Of a DNA stretch of 35,220 nt, positions 23,150 through 30,258 are shown piece after piece (positions within the stretch are counted from its first letter, which is position 1; the number at the start of each line of letters is the position of its first letter). The notes under the pieces were generated by a model, which was given only the letters and a program-made list of their open reading frames with translations, made no database searches and had not been told where the DNA came from. The stretch is from Thraustochytrium sp. TN22 (taxonomy: Eukaryota; Sar; Bigyra; Thraustochytrida; Thraustochytriidae): assembly GCA_013306675.1 (NCBI GenBank), contig JABLUY010000314.1, positions 1 to 35,220 on the forward strand, in the 5' to 3' direction. The position numbers and the translations under genes are program-made.

Positions 23150-24724
23150 ATGAAGAAGCCACTCAGCCAGGCCTACAAGAGCGCGGACTCCGCCGCGTCT
23201 GCGGACACCCTGGAGTCCGGCGTCAGCACAGCCTCCGAGGCCTCGGCCATGTTGCTCGACGGCCTGCACCTGGACGACCCCAGCTTCGACGTGCTGGCAA
23301 TACCGGCCGAGGCGCTCGTCACGACCTTCAGTCGCGCGCTCTATGAGGCCGTCGTCGAGCGCCACGGCCTGCAGGAGAACCTGGCGCTCGAGGATGTGGA
23401 GTGCTTCGTGCGCTGCACGAGCCGCTTCTACAAGAGCCAGAACCCCTTTCACAACTTTCACCACGCCTGCAGCGTCACGCAGGCCGTCTGCAGCCTGGTC
23501 AACCATCTGGACACCTTCGCGCCGCAGGAGCGTCTTCTGCTCTGCCTCATTGCACTCTGCCACGACGCCGGCCACCTCGGCGTCTCCAACCGCTACCTGA
23601 CGCAGTGCTACGGGAGCTGTGCGGCAGGCTGCGGCGGTGAGACCGACGTGGACCGCCAGCGACAGGGCGCTGACAACGACGACGAGGAGGAGGAGGAGGA
23701 CGACGACGACGACGACGACGAGGAGGAGGCCATCGCCGCGGCCAAGGCGGTCTTCGAGCCCCTGAGCGACCCGCGCGAGCTCGTCTCGCAGCACGGCCTG
23801 CTGTCCACCATGGAAAAGTACCACGTCAAGGTGGCGCACAAGCTCTTCCGGCACCACCCGCGACTGCTGGCCGCCATCACCCAGGCTGCGGACGGCGCGG
23901 CGGAGGATGACCGCCTGCAGGAGATCTCCGCCTACATGCTGGTCACCATTCTTTGCACGGACCTTGCAGTGCACGACACGCTGCTCAACGAGCTGGCCGT
24001 CAGCGCAGAGGGCGAGACGCCCCTGCGCAGCAAGCTGCGGCTCGCGGCGCTTATTATGCACTGCGCAGACCTCTCCAACCCGAGTCGCCCCTTCGACGCC
24101 AACTACGAGTGGTCGCTGCGCCTCGACGAGGAGCGCCGTCTGCTCGAGAACTCCGCCGAGGCGCCGCCCGCCGCGCCGCCTTCGGTGCGCCAGTTCGCCG
24201 GCGGAGAAGTTGGCTTCATCGGCCGCTTCATCGAGCCCAGTTGGATGCGCCTCGCCCAGATCAGCCCCGAGACCGAGCGTGCTGCCCGGCCCTGGCTCTG
24301 CGCGTTGCGCGCCAACCTCGATCGCTGGAAGGCTCTTTCGCAGGAGGAGCCCGCCGACCAGCCGGCGCACCACCGCCGCCGCTCCACCTCGTCCTCGCTC
24401 GGCTCTACGCTCGGCGACCTCGACACACTCTCTATCAGCGCGGCTGCCATGGCCCACGGCTTTGATGCCGCAGGGAACAACATCGACCTCACCAAATCCT
24501 CCTCCTCCTCCTCTTCCTGCTCCTCTTTCAAGAGTGGCTCGTCCTTCTTCAAGGCCGGCTCCTCCTCGGACTCTCCCGCGGCACCCTGTGGCCGGCCACT
24601 CAAGCTGGCCTGTTCCAGCTCCTTCATCTTGCGCACGCCCGCCTCGAAAATTTGCTGTACCATTCTCGAGTGGGATAGGTTTGGATCCACCTCGGGCACC
24701 GGATCCCCTTCCCAGATCGCGTAA
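23150..24724 (+). CDS. Class I 3',5'-cyclic-nucleotide phosphodiesterase, PDE9-like but divergent
   Basis: 524 aa. The catalytic domain spans ~60-400 and would hydrolyse cAMP or cGMP. Metal-binding residues are present: the HNxxH block as NPFHNFHHACSVTQ, the HD block as CHDAGHLGVSN, and the late Asp in MHCADLSNPSRPF. TILCTDLAVHDTLL matches the T-x-L-x-T-D-x-x-x-H block. Three features are unusual. A run of 19-20 acidic residues (DNDDEEEEEDDDDDDDEEEA, about 177-196) is inserted between the HD block and the MEKYH block. The invariant purine-binding Gln of Q-V-G-F-I is Glu (GEVGFIGRFIEPSW). The E-E-x-x-x-Q-x-D-x-E block just before it is replaced by LDEERRLLENS. The tail beyond 410 is Ser-rich. 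No GAF, PAS or membrane segment is present, so it is probably soluble. The last ~40 codons lie in a DNA segment that is tandemly duplicated downstream, so the native C-terminus is uncertain. Confidence 0.88.
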   Translation: MKKPLSQAYKSADSAASADTLESGVSTASEASAMLLDGLHLDDPSFDVLAIPAEALVTTFSRALYEAVVERHGLQENLALEDVECFVRCTSRFYKSQNPFHNFHHACSVTQAVCSLVNHLDTFAPQERLLLCLIALCHDAGHLGVSNRYLTQCYGSCAAGCGGETDVDRQRQGADNDDEEEEEDDDDDDDEEEAIAAAKAVFEPLSDPRELVSQHGLLSTMEKYHVKVAHKLFRHHPRLLAAITQAADGAAEDDRLQEISAYMLVTILCTDLAVHDTLLNELAVSAEGETPLRSKLRLAALIMHCADLSNPSRPFDANYEWSLRLDEERRLLENSAEAPPAAPPSVRQFAGGEVGFIGRFIEPSWMRLAQISPETERAARPWLCALRANLDRWKALSQEEPADQPAHHRRRSTSSSLGSTLGDLDTLSISAAAMAHGFDAAGNNIDLTKSSSSSSSCSSFKSGSSFFKAGSSSDSPAAPCGRPLKLACSSSFILRTPASKICCTILEWDRFGSTSGTGSPSQIA

Positions 24725-25036
24725 AGAGAACCGAGTGAGACAACTGAGCGAGAGATCTGCAGAGCAGCCATCCAGCTGCTCTGCCTCCTTCTTATTGAAA
24801 CTATTCACATCATGTCATACCACCTTTCTTTCTGGCCTGCTCCAGCTCCTTCATCTGGCGCACGCCCGCCTCGAAAATTTGCTCCACCATTCTCGAGTGG
24901 GATAGGTTTGGATCCACCTCGGGCACCGGGTCCCCTTCCCAGATCGCGTGAAGAGAAACCGAGTGAGACAACTGAGCGAGAGATCTGCAGAGTATCCATC
25001 CAGCTGCTCTGCATGTCATACCACCTTTCTTTCTGG
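24605..25036. repeat. Tandem duplication (~200-227 bp) covering the phosphodiesterase 3' end
   Basis: Copy A (24605-24831) and copy B (24832-about 25035) start alike at ctggcctg and share long identical stretches, such as cattctcgagtgggataggt and agatctgcagag. Copy A carries ~27 extra bases before catgtcataccacc, and copy B has one extra A in gaaacc. Copy A includes the phosphodiesterase stop codon (TAA at 24722); the same position in copy B is TGA. On the minus strand both copies encode a helical-looking peptide beginning IWEGDPVPEVDPNLSHSRM. Confidence 0.9.
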
Positions 25037-25240
25037 CAGGCATAGTTCTTACCACCACGGCCATCAGTCCTCAGAAGAGGGGGCGTAAAAGGCCGGCAAG
25101 CTGAGCATCACGTCGAGCTGTTCAGGATGAATTGACTGTTGGGAATGTCCTCATCTGAAGGAGGGATTCTCGCCGAGTTCTGCGGCGCAGTCCGTCACAG
25201 CTGGACAGGCAATTTCCATCGCCGAGACCGTCACCTGGGG

Positions 25241-25504
25241 CGACGACAACTCAGCCTTGTTCAGGACGCCCGGCGACGACAACTCAGCCTTGTTCAGGAC
25301 GCCCGGCGACGACAACTCAGCCTTGTTCAGGACGCCCGGCGACGACAACTCAGTCTTGTTCAGGACGCCCGGCGACGACAACTCAGCCTTGTTCAGGACG
25401 CCCGGCGACGACAACTCAGCCTTGTTCAGGACGCCCGGCGACGACAACTCAGCCTTGTTCAGGACGCCCGGCGACGACAACTCAGCCTTGTTCAGGACGC
25501 CCGC
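25241..25504. repeat. 33-bp minisatellite, eight copies
   Basis: The unit begins cgacgacaactcagccttgt and ends caggacgcccgg. It starts at 25241 and repeats exactly every 33 bp to 25504. Only copy 4 differs internally (agtcttg), and copy 8 ends in cgc. Near-identity implies recent expansion or homogenisation. Because 33 is a multiple of three, all six frames run through it; the 187-codon plus-strand ORF around it is not supported by anything else. Confidence 0.95.
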
Positions 25505-26691
25505 CCACTATTGATACGGCGGGCACTGCGAATTCTGATGCCCTTGTCTCGGGCATGCTCTTGCTCATTTTTCAATCAACTACCATGGCACATGCAACTG
25601 CCAGCCGCTCGCAAAGCCCAGCAGGACTCGCGACGCCGGCTCGTTGTCTCGCGCGCGGAGATCAAAAAGAGGCAAGATAGTTGTCGGAGCTCATTGCGAT
25701 GAGAGCAAAGGTGGCGAAGCGTCAAGAGCTGCGCGAAGAGGTGTTTTTGAAATGCATCAAGTACCAAATGATGCAGGAAAGCTGGGACGGCTGCTTTTCG
25801 CTCAAGCACGCTCAGCCAGTAGCTTGCATGTCTAAGATGCCCGTGCAAGATACAGGCCAGGCCCGCACGCACAAGAGAGCGGGCCTCTCTTGGACCTACG
25901 CCTCCAACGACGCAAGTCACGTCTTGCCCATGATCTTGACATCGCAGTAACTACTAGTACGTACCAGTTCCGGTCGTGGTGGTACCTTCTTCAAAAAGCG
26001 GGCCATGTCCTTCTTTTGGTAGAAATGCAATCCTGCTGCCGCAGTGCCGCCAGCCTGTGCGGGCCTGGCCAGCCTGAGCCAGCCTGAGCTGAGCCACAGC
26101 AACCAAACAGACTCGAAGGAAAAGAGAGAGAAAACGCAACAAAAGAAAACGCAGGAAGCAAGCTCTCATCCTCGGAACTCGCCGCACCGCACCTCATCTG
26201 ACCGCCCTTGGGCTCCCTACTACGTCCCTCTCAACAGCAAGTGGACAGGTCTGGTAATCCTCCGCGCTGCGCAGGCCAAGGCAACCGCAGCCTGCCGCAG
26301 TGGGGCCGCCCGTGCCTAGTCTTGATTTCTTTCGCTCGCTCGTTGATCCCCTCGCTCGCCCGGTCGCGCGAGAGTTCCGCGCCCAGGCGATGCGCAGCAT
26401 TTGTGACGACCTCGCACTCGGGAGGGACAGCCACTGCCAGCAGCGGGAACTCGGGTCTCCTCCGCTCTTTCATCCGCTTTCATCCGAATGATCAGATAGA
26501 TCCTCGACGACCCGGACCTGAGGCTGGTCGGCGACTCGGGCAAAGCCCAAGCGGACCCCGACGACGCAGCAGGCACGCCAGGCACGCGGGCACGCAGACT
26601 CGCAGGTGAAGGCAGGCCAGGCACGCGGGCGAGCGGACCTGCGAGCGAGCAAGCGAGCGAGCGAGCGGCGAAGCGGCTGGCAACGGCGACA
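25505..26691. other. Intergenic region upstream of cystathionine gamma-lyase
   Basis: No supported gene. A short ORF whose first ATG is at 25699 (reading MRAKVAKRQELREEVFLKC, ending 25950) looks somewhat helical but matches nothing I know. GC content is lower than in the coding regions. Just before the gene, 26636-26675 holds gagc/gagcg tetramer repeats, and 26560-26640 has caggcacgcgggc repeats. The last few hundred bases presumably contain the promoter and 5'UTR. Confidence 0.45.
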
Positions 26692-27968
26692 ATGGCGGAG
26701 TACGGCGACCTCGGCACGAGGTTCGTGCACGCTGGCAACGTAGGTTTCGCGCACGCAGCAGCCATGGTCACAGGCAGGCAGGCAGGCAGGCAGGCGGGCA
26801 AGGACGAACAGGGTGCCGACGCTTTGCTGACGCTCGACCGCAGGAGCCCGACCCGGTGTCCGGCGCGGTGACGACGCCCATCTCGTTGGCGACGACCTTT
26901 GCGCAGAGGGCGCCCGGAGAGACGACGGGCTTCGAGTACTCGCGCACCGGGAACCCGACGCGGCGCGCGCTGGAGACCTCGCTGGCCGCCGCCGAGGGTG
27001 CCAAGCACTGCGTGTGCTTCGCGTCCGGGTGCTCGGCGCTCGTGGCCATCTTGCACAGCACCTGCCGCACGGGCGATCGCATCGTGTGCATCGATGATGT
27101 CTACGGCGGCACGCAGCGCTACCTGCGGACGTGCGCGGAGCCCATCTATGGCATGAAGCTGCAGTTCGTGGACTTTAAGGACATGGCCAAGGTGGCCGAG
27201 GCGGTCCAGGGCGCGCGCCTGGTCTGGCTCGAGACGCCCACGAACCCGAACCTCGAGGTGACGGACATCGCCAAGGTGGCAGAGCTCACCAAGGCGGCTG
27301 GCGCCGTGCTCGCGGTGGATAACACCTTCTTGGGGCCGTACCTGCAGCAGCCGCTCGCGCTGGGCGCAGACCTTGTCGCGCACTCCTGCACCAAGAGCAT
27401 CGCCGGCCACAGCGACGTAGTCATGGGCGCCGTGTGCTCGAGTGACGACGCACTGGTCACCCAGCTCCGCTTCTTCCAAAACACGCTCGGCGCTGTGCCC
27501 AGCCCTTTTGACTGCTACATGTGCCAGCGCGGGCTCAAGACGCTGCATGTGCGCATGGAGCGCTCCAACGAGAACGCCGCCAAGGTTGCAGCCTTTCTGG
27601 AGGCTGACGACCGCGTGGCGCGCGTGTCCTGGCCCATGCTCGAGTCGCACCCGCAGACGGCCATCGCAGCGCGCCAGCAGCGCGGCGGCGGCATGGTCGT
27701 CACCTTCTGGGTCAAGCCCGGCGCCGATGGCGACAAGCGCGCCGCCTGCCGCCGCTTCCTCTCGGCCCTCAAGCTCTTTGTGTGCGCCGAGTCGCTTGGC
27801 GCCGTAGAGTCGCTTGCCGAGAGCCCCTCCATCATGACGCACGGCAGCGTGCCCAAGGAGACCCGTGAGAAGCTCGGCATCGATGATGCGATGGTGCGCC
27901 TCTCCATTGGCATTGAGTCGGTGCAGGACCTCATCGACGACATTGCTCAGGCCCTTGCGAGCATTTAG
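26692..27968 (+). CDS. CTH: Cystathionine gamma-lyase (transsulfuration, PLP enzyme), two exons
   Basis: Join of 26692-26739 and 26844-27968, 390 aa. It cleaves cystathionine to cysteine, 2-oxobutyrate and ammonia in the cytosol and can release H2S. Exon 1 encodes MAEYGDLGTRFVHAGN. A GT...AG intron (phase 0) then leads into EPDPVSGAVTTPISL, which restores the family's usual start (FGTRAIHAGQEPDP type). Downstream come FEYSRTGNPTRRALE, the PLP-site DNTF and CTKSIAGHSDVVMG with the Schiff-base Lys at residue 200, and RGLKTLHVRMER. The C-terminal ESLGAVESLAESPSIMTHGS keeps the Glu that marks gamma-lyases in the human-type SLGGFE block. Without exon 1 the ORF lacks an ATG at its start, which supports splicing. 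Length is normal (human enzyme about 405 aa). A cystathionine gamma-synthase or beta-lyase role is a less likely alternative. Confidence 0.93.
26740..26843 (+). other. Spliceosomal intron of CTH (104 bp, phase 0)
   Basis: The 5' site is AAC|GTAGGT and the 3' site is GACCGCAG|GAG. A branch-like ctgac lies near 26827-26831. The intron carries a (CAGG)n run at about 26772-26795. Splicing joins HAGN to EPDP exactly as in the enzyme family. It is the only intron I can support in the window. Confidence 0.88.
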
Positions 27969-28248
27969 CGCAACAACTCATGCCTCGTGCGTTGACGCGG
28001 CATGCCCCGAGACGATAGCAGGATAGCATTTCTGACTGAGAAGGACAGGTGGTAGTCACCAGTAGTTCTAGCTCCAGAGCGAAGGAACAACGCAAAGCAT
28101 AGCATAGCAAAGCAAAGGTGCACGAGATAATAGGAGGGTACAATTCATCGTGTGCCTCTTGAGGAGGCATCTCGTGTTTGGCCACAGCCCGTCTTCTCTC
28201 TCTCTCTCTCTCTCTCAGAGGCGCGGGGCGGGCGTGCTAGCAAGCCAG
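27969..28248. other. Convergent 3' intergenic region with (CT)n tract
   Basis: 280 bp between the stop codons of CTH (+) and the RING gene (-). It is AT-richer near 28080-28150 (agcatagcatagcaaagcaaag). A pure CT run spans 28195-28216. A similar CT tract lies in the other convergent spacer at 32131-32151. No gene seen. Confidence 0.5.
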
Positions 28249-29880
28249 TTAGCCTTGCTCGCTCACGGCAAAGACCGCGCGGCACTGCGGACACGTGTTG
28301 CAGAGCCGATACCAACGGCGCGCGCACGCCACGTGGAGGGCATGCCTGCACGGGAGCAAGGCGACCGTCGCGCTTCCGGCGAGCTCCTCGAGGCAGATGC
28401 AACAAGCGCCGCTGGCCGCAGCGGGAAGTTCTGCAGGCCGCACAAAGCGTCCCTCCAAGAGCGACACCGGCACGCGCATCTCGGCGGAGCGCAGGGCACG
28501 ATCAAAGCGGTCGTAGATGCGCAACGAGAGCTGCTGAATGCGGTATGCGCGTGACCTCATTCGGTCGCTCACGGGACTGCCCACGATGGGCGAGTAGCTA
28601 CGAAGCACATCGTTGAAGAGCAGAAGCAGCTGCACGAGCGCATCACAGGTCCTGTGGTTGGCCGGGCGCGAGAACCCCTCATCGCGCAGCTCCTCCAGGC
28701 GCGCCGCCTTGCTCTCGGTAGACTCAAACTCCAGCTCGTCCAGCACGTCCGCCTGTCGGAGCATCATAGCGTTAAGGCTGGACGTGAGGTCGTGGATCGC
28801 CGCGCACGCCTCCATGGGCGCCTCCATGTTGAGATCGTTCCAGGACGCGCTGTAAAGGCTACGTGCCATGGACGACCGCGGCCGAGCCATTAGCTCGCGC
28901 ACGGCAAATGCCAGCGCGTACGTCTCGCACTTTGCGCGCAGCGTAGCGCGCAGCGCTTGCTGCTCTGCCGACAAGGGCTCCAACTTGAGCACGAATGTGT
29001 GCACGTCCTTCTCGCCCTCAATCGTGAAGTCCTCCATGCTGTGCTGCAGCTGGTGTACCGTACCGCGCAGCTCGGCGCTCGCTGGGTCGATCTCGCCGTG
29101 GCAGATGGTCTCGAAGTCCTTAAACGAGATGCTGCTACTGCTGCTCGAGTCCGGGCCCCGCGAGAGCACGCAAACTTGCTCGTCCCCATGCGCAGCGTGC
29201 CGTACGAGCAGCTTCGTCCGGCCGAGCTCGTCAGTGAAGCTGCGGAGCACCTCTAGCCTGTACCGCGTGCGATCGCCAAATTGCTCCGCGTCCGGATCCG
29301 TCTCGCGATCGCGTCGCGAGACCGGGATCTTGATGCTGCCGTCGAACACCAGACCCGGCAGCAGCAAATCGTTCTCGCTTCGACCGTGTCCCCCGGTCGC
29401 AGCGAGATGCAATTTGGGTGCTCCCTGTGCAACCCTGCCGCCGTCGTGCGCGCCCTCGTCACCGCTGTTGCGGCCTCCGCGCTCACGGTCAATACCATCC
29501 ACCTCGAGCGCCGAGTCAGCCTCAGCGACCTCGACAGCGCCCTCTAGCCGGCCATTTGCGCCGTTCTGGGCGTCTTGCTCCTCCTCCTCCTCTCCTTCCT
29601 CCTCGCCCACGTTCTCGTCGTCCTCGTCCTCGTCCTGGAATGCGCGTTCGCGCGCCTGCACCATGGTGCGCACAGCGTCCAGGGACGCGAGGCGCATGGC
29701 CGCGCGCGCCTCCTCCACCTCCTGGCGCACGCCCTGGTCGTCGCCCGCCTCCGCCTTGGCCAGCACCTCGCGCAGCGTCGCCGTCAGCGTCTCGTGCCGC
29801 AGCGTCCGCAGCACCTGCCGCACCAGCTCCGCCGCGTGCGGCCCGCCGGCGCGCGCCGGCGCCGCCATCACCGCCGCCAT
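28249..29880 (-). CDS. RING-H2 finger protein, probable E3 ubiquitin ligase
   Basis: 543 aa from the ATG at 29880 (MAAVMAAPARAGG); the ORF runs on to 30342 but that part is Arg/Pro/Ala low complexity and overlaps the divergent promoter. The C-terminal RING spans ~487-535. CCICLEEL, then LPCRHALHVACARRW, then CNTCPQCR give the C3H2C3 order with C-x-H-x2-H-x2-C spacing, so it should bind two zinc ions and recruit an E2. Residues ~10-60 are helical (ELVRQVLRTLRHETLTATL), possibly LisH-like. An acidic stretch follows near 90-110 (EEEGEEEEEQD). The middle (~180-480) has no domain I recognise; it looks folded, with beta-like then helical segments. RING at the extreme C-terminus behind a long unknown region is common among E3 ligases; the substrate is unknown. 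Ligase activity is inferred from the RING alone. Confidence 0.85.
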   Translation of the reverse strand: MAAVMAAPARAGGPHAAELVRQVLRTLRHETLTATLREVLAKAEAGDDQGVRQEVEEARAAMRLASLDAVRTMVQARERAFQDEDEDDENVGEEEGEEEEEQDAQNGANGRLEGAVEVAEADSALEVDGIDRERGGRNSGDEGAHDGGRVAQGAPKLHLAATGGHGRSENDLLLPGLVFDGSIKIPVSRRDRETDPDAEQFGDRTRYRLEVLRSFTDELGRTKLLVRHAAHGDEQVCVLSRGPDSSSSSSISFKDFETICHGEIDPASAELRGTVHQLQHSMEDFTIEGEKDVHTFVLKLEPLSAEQQALRATLRAKCETYALAFAVRELMARPRSSMARSLYSASWNDLNMEAPMEACAAIHDLTSSLNAMMLRQADVLDELEFESTESKAARLEELRDEGFSRPANHRTCDALVQLLLLFNDVLRSYSPIVGSPVSDRMRSRAYRIQQLSLRIYDRFDRALRSAEMRVPVSLLEGRFVRPAELPAAASGACCICLEELAGSATVALLPCRHALHVACARRWYRLCNTCPQCRAVFAVSEQG

Positions 29881-30258
29881 CGCCCTGTCCCGCGCCCGCG
29901 CCCGCGCCCTGTCCCGCGCCGCGCCGCGCCGCGCCCGCGCCCGCCGCGCCCGCGATCCGGTCTGCAGCGCGCGCGCGCGCCTTCGATCCTTCTCCAAGGC
30001 GAGCGCATGGAGGGCGAGCGCGCCGGCGGCAGAACTCCAACGCGCGCGGCGGCGGCGCAGCGACGCGCGGCGCGGCGCGGCGCGGCGCGGCGCGGCGCGG
30101 CGCGGCGCGGCGGCGCTCCTTCTCCCCTCCCGACGCCCGCGCTCTCCTCGCGGCCTCGCGGCAGCGGCAGGCGGCTGGACGAGCTGGCTGGGACGAGGCG
30201 GAGGCGCAGGGCGTCGCGCAGGGCGTCGCGCGGAGGGACGAGGCGCAGGGGGCGCAGC
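29881..30258. promoter_or_regulatory. Divergent promoter between the RING gene and the FSP1-like gene
   Basis: 378 bp, very GC-rich. It includes a gcccgcgcc repeat near 29895-29945 and a nine-copy CGCGG array at 30066-30110. The ORF extensions of both genes overlap here in different frames, so at least one, and probably both, are non-coding. Confidence 0.5.
30066..30110. repeat. CGCGG pentamer array, nine copies
   Basis: Nine perfect CGCGG units, ending 148 bp before the ATG of the FSP1-like gene. The same pentamer is arrayed 131 bp before another plus-strand gene at 18541-18575. Confidence 0.9.

Noticed and set aside
22928-24808. 626-codon minus-strand ORF over the phosphodiesterase gene
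   Set aside because: The plus strand encodes clear phosphodiesterase motifs. The minus ORF has Val/Leu runs from the acidic codons. Only its segment near 24.6-25.0 kb looks protein-like, and that is reported separately.
25241-25504. CRISPR-like array
   Set aside because: The 33-bp units are contiguous with no spacers, and the genome is eukaryotic.
25139-25702. 187-codon plus-strand and 109-codon minus-strand ORFs through the 33-bp repeat
   Set aside because: They stay open only because the repeat period is a multiple of three; the flanks show nothing recognisable.
29575-30258. Upstream extension of the FSP1-like ORF
   Set aside because: It overlaps the RING coding region on the other strand and a CGCGG microsatellite, and it reads as low-complexity Leu/Arg/Ala sequence.
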